From: Strigops habroptila
Lineage: Eukaryota; Chordata; Aves; Psittaciformes; Psittacidae
Length of the DNA: 64,000 nt
Reading direction: 5' to 3'
Assembly (NCBI RefSeq): GCF_004027225.2
Contig: NC_044290.2
Location: 5,720,906 to 5,784,905, forward strand
Part shown: piece by piece, positions 32,259 through 43,700 of the stretch
How the letters are laid out: each line of letters begins with the position of its first letter
How positions within the stretch are numbered: position 1 is the stretch's first letter
Program-made: the position numbers and the translations under genes
Notes under the pieces: model-generated
What the model was told of the DNA's origin: nothing
What the model saw: the letters and a program-made list of their open reading frames with translations, nothing else
Databases searched by the model: none

Positions 32259-33537
32259 GGCTTGCTCCCTCCTTCCCCTCCCTGCCTCCGGCTGCTCCTT
32301 GTGATGGGGAAGAGCAGATCCAGCACCGAGAGGTGCCTCCGGGTCTCTCCAGCCGCCTCATCCCCACACTTAGCACTGCGCTGGGAACGCTGCTGCCCCT
32401 CCTTGCTCGCCCCTGGCTCCGTATCACACGTGCCAGTGCGGCCGCGGGCTCGCTTCCGAGGGGGTCAGGCATTTCCCAGCAGACTGGAGGCAGGAGGAGA
32501 GCCCAGAGGGGCTGCACATGGGGTCCTGGAGGCCACGGAGAAGCCGAGGAGCCTCCACAAGGGACCTTTCTGTTTCCCCGCTGCATTGCTGAGTCCTGCC
32601 ACTTATTATTTATCCCCTGCCAACAATGTGTCAGAGGAGAAACGTCCCTGGGCAGCCGGCACTGGGCTGGCTATTTACTGAGCAGATCCCACCCCGGCAA
32701 GGCCTGACAGCAGCTAAAAGGAGACGGGGTTGTCGCGGTTTGGCAGCTCGCGGAGCGAGAAGGAACCTTTTCTGCTTTGCTGCTTTTCCAATCGCATCAG
32801 CGTCGGGCAGCGTGTAATCCAAGTGGATCGAAATCCCTCCTGCGGGACCCTCGGACCCCTCGAGCCTGGGAAGCAGTGGGTGCTCCACCACGGCCCTGCT
32901 GGCCATGGAGGTCTGGCTGCCCCTTTCCCAGAGCGAGGAGGATGGTGATGGCAGCGCCGAAGGCCTGTGCGGTTGGATTGTGCTGCTAAAGGGAGTTGCC
33001 CTCTGCAGACACTGTGCCTATGAAACCACCACCCCGGTGCTCCCGGGGTGAAGTAGCAGTGTGGTTAATGCTTTTTAACCTGGAGTTTTTCCCCTCCCTA
33101 TCTCTTATTTGGGGAGAAAACAGTCCCTTTTCCCACTCCCTCTCCCTGCTGGCACTAACTCCGCTGGGAGCACTGTTAAACAGGAGCAGTGTTTGGGACG
33201 CTTCCTCGCAGCGGGAGAGGTGACCCCACGTGCACTGGGTGCACTCAGCTCAGCAGCAGCAGCTACCGTGCGTGCAGGCTGGATGTGGTCAGTAGCTCAC
33301 TGCATCCAAGCGGGAGGAACGGCGGCATCGCTGGAAGACAGATTTCTCCAGCGGGATCTGTTCAGTAGTGCATGTCTAAATATGTCCAAGAGCCCTGAAC
33401 TTGGCTTGCGCTCGGCATGCCAAGCAAATGAAAGCATCCGAGCACCAGAAGGGAAGCTAAGATTGTACTCAAGTGCCATTTGCTACAGAAATTCCTGACA
33501 AAGGGAAAAGAATAATCTGCATCTCCCCTTTCTTTTA

Positions 33538-33543
33538 AATAAA
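33538..33543 (+). terminator. CASKIN2: AATAAA, possible proximal poly(A) signal
   Basis: Canonical hexamer 1.28 kb after the stop. Use would give a short 3' UTR. Confidence 0.35.
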
Positions 33544-34197
33544 ACACCGACACAAAACCGAACTGGAATGGGGAGAAGGTGGCTGAAGAGGCCATTGCTT
33601 CCCAATCCTTTTGGGAGTTGAGACTGTATTGGATGGTGCAGCCCCTCATCCCCTTGCAGCGAGCAGAGCCTGCCTGGACATTCCTGAGGGGTTTAACTGC
33701 TGAAAAGCAGGAGCAAGGACAAAACAATCCCTTTGGAAAAACAGAAACCCTCTCGTTGGCTGGGACTTGAGGTCAGTTTGAGGCGGACGAGACCCCTCTC
33801 TCCTGGCTTAGTTGGTTGCTCTGATTGATGTATTTAAATGCCCGTGTCTGACAGGCGAGTGCTACACCACAGACCCGCCTGATTGTAAGTAGCTACAACC
33901 AGTGGCACTTTATCAAAAGGTTTGTGGAAACCTTTTAAAACTGGTTTTTTACTCGAGTCAACCTGGGGCAAGCCCAGTTCTTCTTTCTTTTTCCAATGTC
34001 GATAAACTGTAAATGTTTGTGGGTTGTTTTCTAAAGGCCAATGTATATATTTTAAATGTGATTTATTATATATATTTACTAACCAGAACTGCAAGCCTTG
34101 GACTCTAGGGTCAGGGATAAGAGGACACTGGGGTGGAGCTGTCGCTGTCTGAGCCACCTGAGGGCAGCACCACGCTGCTCTCGTTGTCAATAAGGGA

Positions 34198-34203
34198 ATT
34201 AAA
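34198..34203 (+). terminator. CASKIN2: ATTAAA, possible middle poly(A) signal
   Basis: Variant hexamer, preceded by CAATAAG and followed within 20 bases by TTGGATTTTG. Plausible alternative end. Confidence 0.4.
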
Positions 34204-34454
34204 CCATTGGATTTTGCAGAAGAATGCCTATTTTTTAAGCTCTAGATCTCTATTTTGAAGCTACTGTATGGTGTGTAAGTTATGTACACTGCAAGTGGGA
34301 CTCACTGACCCCAGCTGCTCCGCGCAGCAAGACCGTGAGGGGGGAAAAAATAGCCCGTGTAATCACCAGACTGACAACAGATTCTAAACCATCTGCTCTG
34401 TTTGTGTTCATCATGTGTTTTGTTTTCCACTAACATGCAGTAAGACTAAATGCT

Positions 34455-34460
34455 ATTAAA
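34455..34460 (+). terminator. CASKIN2: ATTAAA, probable distal CASKIN2 poly(A) signal
   Basis: Followed by the U/GU-rich stretch AGTTTTGCCTAGTTGTGTCC, as expected for a cleavage site near 34480. Confidence 0.5.
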
Positions 34461-34480
34461 CAGTGGGGCGTATTTTACCC

Positions 34481-35140
34481 TTTTGATAGTTTTGCCTAGT
34501 TGTGTCCTTCGTGTCCAATCGCACCAGCTTGTCACCTACTCCGGGGTTTGTTGAGGATCAGCTTCATCCTGACCCTTGGGAGCTTAAGACTGGGGTTTCC
34601 TCTGATAATCTCCCCTGGTAAGAGTCCCGCTGTTGCCTCCAGCAAGGTTAGTGTCCAATTTGAGGCTTAGCACCATGGGGAGAGTGCTGGGGACCAACAT
34701 GACCCTCTCGTGCCTTGCTTTGGGCACAGCTGAAGCCTCAGCCACCCAAGGAATAAGCCACAGCACCACCAGGTCCTGCTTTGCTCAGAAGCAGCAGCCC
34801 AGGCTGCCTCACCTCACCACGCTGCTGTTCTCCAGGGCTCCCAGTGCCTGTTCCAGCTCACCCCAACCTTCCATCCAGAGGGCTTCACACTGGGCCACCA
34901 ACCAGCAGTGCCTGGGATGCAGGAGACCACGAGGTGAGTGTTACTCTGTAGGATGAGGCATTCAGAGCTGGGCAGATTTGCCTAAAGCTGAGCAGAAAGT
35001 GGGGAAAAAGTGCCAGGATCAGGTCCAGGGAGCATCAAGCTCCTTCAGGCTGTGTCCCTACAACAGGTAACTTAGAGCAATCATACACACTTCCACCTCT
35101 TTGCTTTGCTGGGTGCAAACTTATTCCCACTCTCCCTGCG
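34481..35140. other. Intergenic gap between convergent gene ends
   Basis: About 0.66 kb between the inferred 3' ends of CASKIN2 (+) and TMEM94 (-). No exon or repeat was recognised. Confidence 0.55.
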
Positions 35141-35157
35141 TGTATCCAAGACACTCA

Positions 35158-35163
35158 TTTATT
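35158..35163 (-). terminator. TMEM94: AATAAA, probable TMEM94 poly(A) signal
   Basis: On the - strand it reads AATAAATGAGTGTCTTGG, a canonical hexamer followed at once by a GU-rich element. Alternative ATTAAA hexamers lie at 35220-35225, 35239-35244 and 35279-35284. Confidence 0.55.
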
Positions 35164-37430
35164 GCCATTCCTAGCCTGGATGTGTGTGGGTCTGAGTTTG
35201 GTGCCTGGGTTTGGTTTTTTTTAATACAATTTACAAGTTTTAATACAAATGAAATATTTGTACATACATCCCAAAAATTTTAATATAAAATATACACCAT
35301 TTAAAAACATCTCGATGTAGGAAACTTCTTTCTGAAGCCGCGTACCCTCACCCTTGGGTACCTCAGTGGCAGAGGGAAGGGGGGGCATTGGCAATTCCAT
35401 CCAAAAGGCTTCATTCATAGGCCTTGGCTCCCTCCGAGTCTGACAGGGGAAGGAGGGTGCAGGGAAAAGAACGTTTGGGATCACCCACAGAAGGAAACTG
35501 GAGGCGCCTCCTCTAGAGGAAGGTGGAGGCAGCAAGAAGCCCTGGTATCTGCTGCCTGTTATCAGCCACAAGTGTTAGTGGCACAGGGCAAGAGCTAAGG
35601 GGTGGAGGGGAAGGTTGTTCTACAGGGAGCAGCTTGGTGGTGGCTCTGACTCCAGCTCAGCCTGCCCATAGAGGAGACCATATCCGAGCTGAGCCTGGCC
35701 TCGGGAAGCAAAGCTGCTCTCTCAGGTGCCAGGGTACCAGATCTGGAGCTGGCATTCCGTGAGCCTGAGAAAGGTGCAGCTTGTTCTCCCTGAGCCAGGA
35801 GCTCTGCAGGCCCCAGAGGAGTGAAGGCAGAGCTCAGCCTGGCTGGCAAAGGTGAGCAGACCCGCTCTGCAAGCAGGACGGCAGCATGGAATCATGAGCT
35901 GCTGTCTCCCTATCCATCCCATGCAGCCCTGCCAGCAGCACGGAACCTAAACATCCACTGTCTAGCTGCAGGAACAGGGTCCAAGCCTCTCAGCACCCCC
36001 AGCTGCCCCCCTCCAGCACCTCTGTCTGTCCCCAGAGCTCAGAGGCTGGCTGTACCCCGCTTTGCTCTCCTACCAGACACACAGCAGGGAGAAGGGTATT
36101 GCTTAGAGACACACAGTAGTGTGCATGCTCTCTGGTTATGCTGAAATGTAAGGAAGACAAAGTGGAGCAGCAGGGCAGAGCTTGGGGGATCCCAGGCAGC
36201 TCCCTTCCTCCCTGCCAGGGAAGGACCAGCAGCCATTTGTTAGCCAAAGGGGGAAGTATCAGCTCTAGACTGTAGTGTTAATGTTGAGAGCAAAATCAGT
36301 GCCAGGATCTACCAGCTTTAGACAGCTTTTAGAATTAGGAGAGAGTCAGTATCTCCATAAGCTACAAAGATTGTGGTAGCCAAGTCTGTGTGCTCCTGTG
36401 TGGCCCTCAACTGTCAGCCCACAATGGCACCAGTGTTCCCAGGACAAGTGGGGTCTGTTCGGAGTTCAAGAGCATGTGTGCCATGCTGGGGCAAGTCATG
36501 GTTTGCAGCAGCCCTCAGGGAGAGGCTTCTCCCACTGAAAGGAACAACAGACCTCCAGAGAAACAGGGAACAGGTCTGAGGGCAGCAGCACAGAGGGGAG
36601 AGAACTCCGACCACTGTCACAGATATAAGAGCAAGTACCAGTTGCAGCACAGTTCCAGGACTGGGAAAGGTGGTGTCCACCAGCTCCATGTTAGCCACGA
36701 CTGCAAGATGCAGATATCCTGCCTGGAATGACATCCCTTCCCCTCCCTGGCAGGACAGGCAGGTCTCAGGTTTTCTCTCTAGCTATGGCCCTCTCAAGCA
36801 GGCATTTTACCGAAGCAAACCAGCCCTGTGAATCACAAGAATGACAGTTATAAACCTCTCTGGGGGCTGTTAAAGCAGATAAGAGCTGGTTCAACAGGGC
36901 TGGAGGAAGCTGAGGCATGCTGACCCCCTGCAGGCTGGCAAAGCCACCCTCCTGCCTCCCTCTGCACCACATCACTGGGGTCAAACGTGGACCGGTTTTC
37001 TTAAAGCCTTCTCTTCTCTTGAAGCACTCAACAGCCGGCATATGGCTACAGCAACAACGCTAGAGGGCAGGCCTGGCACAGCCTGGCCATGGCAGAGGCT
37101 TTCCAGCACCCTCCCAGAGACCCTTTCCCATATCCCCTTGGGAATGTGAGCTCCAGTCCTCACCTGGCCCCCAGCGCTCCTAGAGCTGCAAGAGAAAGGG
37201 CTCCTTTGTCCCAGGACACAAGGAGGTGGGTGAGGACATGCACAAACACATCATCCAGGGGAGCACGCAGAGGTGGGAAACCAAACTGGGTTTCAATAGA
37301 GATCTCTTGCTCCAGCAGCCCTATGCTGGCCCCAGATTCTCCTGCCAGCTCCAAGAAACCCATCTGTTCACACAGAGGGAAGGAGTCACTTCATTTCAGC
37401 ATCACCATGCTACTAACAGAAACCTCTAGT

Positions 37431-37444
37431 AATAAATAAATAAA
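37431..37444. repeat. (AATA)n microsatellite
   Basis: Three and a half AATA units in the TMEM94 3' UTR. Confidence 0.85.
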
Positions 37445-37711
37445 GGAAGAGCAGCCTTACCAGCCACTGGAGCTTGCGAGGCTCCCTTGGGAGTACCCAA
37501 GCAGGCTGGGGAAGGAAGGGCTGCATACCTGCGGGGGGATCCTGCTAGCAGTGCCCTGCCTGGGGTCCCTGGAAGGTGCTGAGGTGGTTTTGCAGGGAGC
37601 TGTCTGGTTTGTATGTGTGAGGGAAAGCTCCCCGAGCCTTTGGAGCAGCCGCTCTCAGTGCAGGCTGTGGCTGTGTGGGCCCTGGCTCCAGGGAACTCAA
37701 GCTCAGAGTGG

Positions 37712-37784
37712 TTAAAATGGAGAATTCATCCCCAGCTTTGTTTCAAACTGCAACTTCTGCCTCTTCTGGTAACGGACCCGGACC
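37712..37784 (-). CDS. TMEM94: TMEM94 last coding exon and stop
   Basis: Encodes VRVRYQKRQKLQFETKLG then MNSPF and TAA. The GMN tripeptide at 37724-37732 lies six residues from the end and is the motif linked to magnesium transport. Confidence 0.96.
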
Positions 37785-40700
37785 CTGGAGAAGGCAGAAG
37801 AAAGAAGGGAGTCAGCATATGGAGGGTGAAAGGAAAGCAAAGCTTTCCCACTGTGATTCCTGAGCTGCACAGCCCCTACAAGAGGGAAGCCCCTGCCCTG
37901 GGCCCTGTGGTACCCTAAAAGGGGAAGCAAATCCAGAGAGCAACCCATCTCGGTCCTGCCCCATCCAGCCAAGTCCCGTCTCCAGGGAAAGCAGAGAAAG
38001 GTCCAAAAATCCTTTAGAGGAACAGAGAGAGCAGCTCTGTCCCCATCAGGGTTCTCTCTAATCCCCACTGCTTTTCCTCACCAACCCATTTCCTGACTCC
38101 ATGCTCATTAGTGTTAACTCCCAGCCCTGCTGCTCCCTGTGCTAGGAAGAACAACCAGTCACTTTGCCTGCTCCTAATTCTTGGCTTCAGCCTCTTCCTG
38201 TGAAAACGAGTCCCACAGTCCAGGCACTGTGTGAAGACGTATTTCCTCTGCTGTGATTCAATGCCTCTCTGTCCTCGTGGGACGAGATGGAGAGAACAGC
38301 CCTCTCCAGTTCCATCCCGGTATTCCATAGACCTTGGCTGTGTCCCTCTCATTGGTTTGAGATAAGGAGATTTTGCTCTCCCTTCCTGCTCCCAATCACT
38401 GCCACTGCCCCTCCCTGACCCTCTTTCCTCCCTGTGAGGTGGAACAGGAGCTTGCACACAATGGCCAGGTGATTTACACAATGCAATCATCTTTTCCTTT
38501 TCATTCCCCACCCTCTTCCCTGGGCAGCATTTTTCTGCAGCTCGAGGCAGGCTGGAATGAGGCTCCAGCCCTTTCTCCCCATCTTCCCTACTACCCCCAT
38601 ACCTGATTTCATGCAGCTTGACAACCTCATTGATGATAACCACAAGGACCAAGGAAAGAAAACCCAGGAGCCATGAGACCGGCGAGATGGAAACATGCTT
38701 AAAGGTCAATGAAGAACTGAGGTTTTCCCAGAGTTTCAGGTCCAGCACAGTCTGTGCCACTTGCCCCAGCAATCTAAGATCATAAAGAGACACAGCACAT
38801 CTCAGCAGAGCTAACAAGCTTCCCAGGACCTGCAGATCAAGGTTCAGGCCCCAATGTAACACTCCTGAGTTCACAACAGAGACCCTTCGCCAGTTCAGTG
38901 CAGAACAATTGCCAGGTACTATCATTTTCCTCAGCACCAGCAAACTGGTGCTGGAGCAGATCTAGAGCCCTTCTTCCTCCAGCATCCTGGAGTGCCCCAG
39001 CAGGGCCTGGGGATACTCACACGACAGCCACAGTGAGCGTCCACCACCGGTTGGAGAGGGGGCTCTTCTTCCACAACGGCTTGGTGCGATGGACGTGGGT
39101 GATGGATATGAACACTGTGGGGACAGAGGGAAGAGGGCATTATTTAGCATCACACACAGGTACTTCACAATATACACCCACAGCTATTACTCCAAAGGAA
39201 TATGGGGTTTATGACCCTGAAACCAACCTTTTATTCAAGGTCCTTTCAGACCAGACTCCCCACAGCAATTCCAAGTCCCCAGATACGCAGGGTGGGAGGA
39301 GAGCAGTAGTAGTACAGCACAGGATTACTCACTGTGGGGATGCCAGCGTTGGTTTGCAGCCTGCATGCCACAACAGATTAGGCAAAGGAGCACAACTAGG
39401 GAGCAGGGAGCGTGCCCTTGTCTCTGGGTCACTGCAGGCCTGCACCAGCAGAAAGCTCCAGCCCAGAGAAGGGTATTTAGCCAGAGCCCCCGAGTGTTTG
39501 CTCAGCTTTTGCTTGGGCTCTTCTAAACAGCATTTCCACCTGCCTCAGTGGGCTCAGGGACATGAACAGTCACGCACACCAACTCTCTCTAAAGTAAGGC
39601 TGCCTCTCAAACCAGGAAGGCCTGGACACCCTGCCCATCTCAACATGCAATGCTCTGCCTGGCACCAAGGCACAGCACCCCATGACGTGGTGGAAAGGGA
39701 GCAGAGACCCTTTAAGGTTGACCAAGATCAGCTGCACCTCCTCTGCCAGGCAATCCTGCACAGGTGATGAGGGTCAGCCAGGAGCTGGCTCCCCACCCCT
39801 CCTGAGGGTTTAAAAAGGCTTCTAGCAGAGAGACATTGCTCTTCTGGTGAAATTGAAAAGGAATCAGCACTTCATCAGGTTGGTAAGAAGCAGAATCAGC
39901 TCTGAAGGTGCTGCCTTTAATCTGTTAGGGCAATGGTTAGTAAGACAAGGGGCTTCATGTCTGTGCTGAGAGACCACTGCAGTGTCTAATTCTACCAGGG
40001 AGTTTGAGCTCTAGCATAGAGGGCAAAGAAAGAGGCAAAGGATGCAGGTCTTCCCCCAGAGTGGGGAATGGGGGTCTGGGAACAGGGACTTACCTGTGTG
40101 TAAAACAATCAGACCTGCTGTGAGCTTCTGGGCTACAAGAAGAGCATTGGAAAATGTCCCAAACCAGTCAGGAGCACCATCAGCATTGCTAGTAAATGAG
40201 AGGATACAGGAAGGATGTCACCAGTGGGGACTTACTGTCTGACCTGTTCCCACCAGGGCCATGTCCCCTGCTGAGAGAGCTAAGCCTGAGCTTGGAGTCA
40301 GGCTGCCCTAGTACCAGGAGGCAACAGTGAGCAAAGCTGTAGTTGTCAAGGCTATGGGGAGAGCACCCCATCCTCTGTATAGCCATTATAGCTGGGTCAT
40401 GCAAGAGTCTGAAGGTTGTTAGAGGGGAACCAGTCCTTCCTGGGAAGGGTAAGAGCAAGAGGCCCTGCAGGGCGAGGGCTGTGTGTGCCAGGCTCAGTTC
40501 TCACCTGTGCAGCATGATGGAGGAGCAGGCTGTGAGATTGAGGCTGGTAGTGTTCACCCCTCTGCAGGACTCATGCAGGGTGAACCCGAAGCAGATGAGG
40601 CAGGAGCAGATGGTCAGGCTGAATTTCAGCAGGAAGCAGAACAGGAAGTAGTGCTGAGTCTGTGAATGAGGGAGAGGCAGGAGGATGATGTGGGCATGTC

Positions 40701-43700
40701 ACTGGCCCAACCTCCCCTGCATGAGCCATCAGGGGATCAGTGGCTGCAAAAGACAAGCTGTAGTACAGGTGAGATGCTGCCCTGTGGGCACACTGGCACT
40801 AAGGGATTCCCTTCCTGTCCATGCCAGACTTTTGGATAGCATGGCTTATGCTATGGATCAACTTCCCAAGTGAGCTGGGAGTGCACAGGGCCCCAGCTAT
40901 GCATCAACACTGGGACAAAGCAGAAGAGAGAAAGTGTGAACTGTTTAAATCTGATGGGTCACCTACCTTTTTAGGAATGGAAGTCAAGTTTTTTCCTGTG
41001 GCCATGGTCATGATGGAGCTGTGGGGAGGCTTTCCCAGGAGTGAGATGCTGCAGAAAGGTAAGTTAGTGTCTCAGTAACAAGTTCAGGCACCAGAACTCT
41101 TGCTTTTTTGACTGTTTAACATTTGAACCCAAATAACCTCCTCAGACTGTTTGGAGCATTGGCACTTATCTGGCCACTGCCTCAAGCATAAGCTATAAAA
41201 CATGTTATGTCTGGTACAACCAGGGAGAGAGGTGATCTCCAAATGTGTGACAGGGAACACACCACCCATGGTACTTTGACCTCTGCCTGACTCACTAGGT
41301 TCTCCATCACACTCCAAACAGTGTGACAGTATCAGGGTTAATGATACTAAGATGTGATAATGATAAGAAGATGATTTCAGCTGGAGGTTCAAGCCACAAG
41401 ACAGTAGCAGCTCTCAGACAGCAGGCAGGGCTAACACAGCAGTACTCAAATGCTCCTCTCTGTGTTTCCAAGCACCTTGTCAAAGCAGGTGTTTGGAATA
41501 ATCCTTCCAGCCTTCTTACCATGCTGTGGGTGATGTCAGCTTCCTTTTACCATGGACACAGTGAGGCTGGGGGACTGGTCAGTGCATCCTGTGGGTGGGA
41601 GGCAGATTCCACCCTGTCTGACAGACTCACCTGAGCAGTGGGTAGCAGAAACAGGAGAGCCACACGATGTCCGTGGTACTGAGGATGGGGGGCAGCTGCA
41701 CCAGGCAGGAGAGGAACTGCACAGGAACAACCCAGAGTGAAGAGCATGAGCAGTGCTAGGACAGTGTTGTCACCCAAGGTGCTATCATCCTCCCCCAAAA
41801 CACTGGGATGAGCTGGTAACTAGGCTGCCACTGCACAGCCCCTGCACATGCTCCAGGGATGCTTTTCCCCAAGGAAAAAGGGTTTGAGAAGAAAGCCCTG
41901 TAGGAGGGTCAGGGAGAAGGGCAATGCAGCTGAGATCACATCGTCTCTGTCTGCACCTTCCCCAAGCATCCTGTGTAAACCTGACTAAAGGCTACTTTGC
42001 TCACTTGCCCCACTGCAGCCACCCACATCCATGCTAGCACTGCTGTCCTCGGAGCTAAATGCTGTCCCCAGCTAGGCCAGGACTCACCTGAATGACAACC
42101 AAGGTCAGCTGGCACTGCAGCAGGAAGAGGAAACACTTGCGGATCCCATAGGTTGCATGCCTGGCCTGGAAGGAAGCACAAGCCCTCAGAGCCCTTCTGT
42201 GATGGGAGCAGTTATCAGCCAAGAGCAATTATTGGCAGGCAGGGGCAGGACATGGGGCCTGCAGGGGAAGTGGGAGGGGAGAGGATGTGGACACGCTGTA
42301 AGCAAAAGGGGAAGGTCTCTTGCCTACATGTAGAGGTTGTGAAGGGAAGGCAGAATTTAGGCAAGGGTTAAGTTTAAACCTCCTGGCTTTTCTGGGGTAC
42401 CGCTTCTCCCCAGCACTGCACTGGTTTGGGATCTCTGCAAGCTTCTACTTTATCCAACTGAGCAGTATTCATGTTCTGTGGCCACAAGGCACCATTCCCA
42501 AACCATCCCTTACCCCTTGGACTAGTAGGGCCAAGCAGGAAGAGTTCTCTCTGTTGTGCTTCCTGAACAAAGGACAGGAGACACCAGCAAAGCTAATGCT
42601 GGCAGCTTACTGTGGGTAACTCCAAGAATGCTCACGTGAGCTCCTGGCTTTGCTCTTTGTGAGCTGCAGGAAGAGGGGTGAGTGTCAGAGAGGGGATGTG
42701 CCTGGCTTACCTGCTCGATGAGCCTGATGATGCTGGTGCTCTCCTCTTGGCGGAAGGACATGGAGCAAGGCAGGCTGTTGAGCTGCCCTGAGAGCTGCAG
42801 AGGGGTGAGCTCATCAGAGACATGAGTCATGGTGGTGCTGGTGGCATAGCCAAACGTCTCCCAGGAGCAGCGAGATGGGTAGAGAGGGTCCAGTGCTATA
42901 CTGCAAGGACAACACAGGAGCATGAGGGAAAGTCCTCATCCCAGAGGAGAACCTATGTTTCAACGCAGTCCAGCTTGTAAAGCTGTGCTATGCCACCTCT
43001 ATCTACCTTGCTGGTAGAGAAGTCCTGAGCTGTGACATGAATTTAGGATCAATCTTCCCTAGACTTTGTTATTCCCAGAGAAATAATGAACATATTTTGG
43101 GTTTGTGGTGTGCAAGGTCAACAAATTGGCTGATCCAAAGGGGTATTTCCATCCAATGAGAAGCATGTGTAATGCCACTTGGTGCACAACACTTTAGCAC
43201 CTTCCTCTCAAAGATGGAGAGAAATGTCTGTGTCAGGGGATCTAGGTCATCATCCCATCCACTCATCCCAGATCTCCCTTATGGAGACAAAGCAGTTTGT
43301 AATGGACAGCAATTGTGAGCATTCCCTTTGCCCAATCCAGTGACCCATGGCTGGGCACTTGCCAAGCATAAGGTAAAGGCAGCAGGAGGAGTTTGGATCC
43401 TGCCCTACCTGATATCACTTTGCAGGAAGAGGCAGCTATTCCGCAGGTTGGCAGAGCTTCCCAGGCAGCAAGTCACCTCCCCATACTCCTGCATGATCTT
43501 GATCATCTCACACATGGCTGTAAAGGGACAGGAGGAGAAACCCAGCGTGTTATCTCATCGTGCTCACGGATGCAGTTTCACACCCCCCTTCCAGGCTGGA
43601 TGACAAGCAGCCAGAGCTTTGCAAGTTACCCCAACTGATATTCATCACTCAGGTACAATGAGATCTACAAAGTACACAGCTGATTCATGGCAGGAGCTGA

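Larger units (their letters stand above)
32259..34480 (+). other. CASKIN2: CASKIN2 3' untranslated region (approximate end)
   Basis: About 2.2 kb between the stop and the last good polyadenylation signal. The first part is GC-rich. From about 33480 it becomes AT-rich, with a TATATAT-rich block at about 34040-34080. The end is inferred from signals, not from transcripts. Confidence 0.65.
35141..37711 (-). other. TMEM94: TMEM94 3' untranslated region (approximate)
   Basis: Runs from the TMEM94 stop to the AATAAA at 35158-35163 (- strand). An AT-rich block at 35220-35310 holds several ATTAAA hexamers on the - strand that could serve as alternative ends. An (AATA)n run lies at 37431-37444. Confidence 0.6.

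Noticed and set aside
38014-38943. A 309-codon minus-strand open frame.
   Set aside because: It is the real TMEM94 exon (38603-38773) with intron read-through on both sides. Good splice sites define the true exon.
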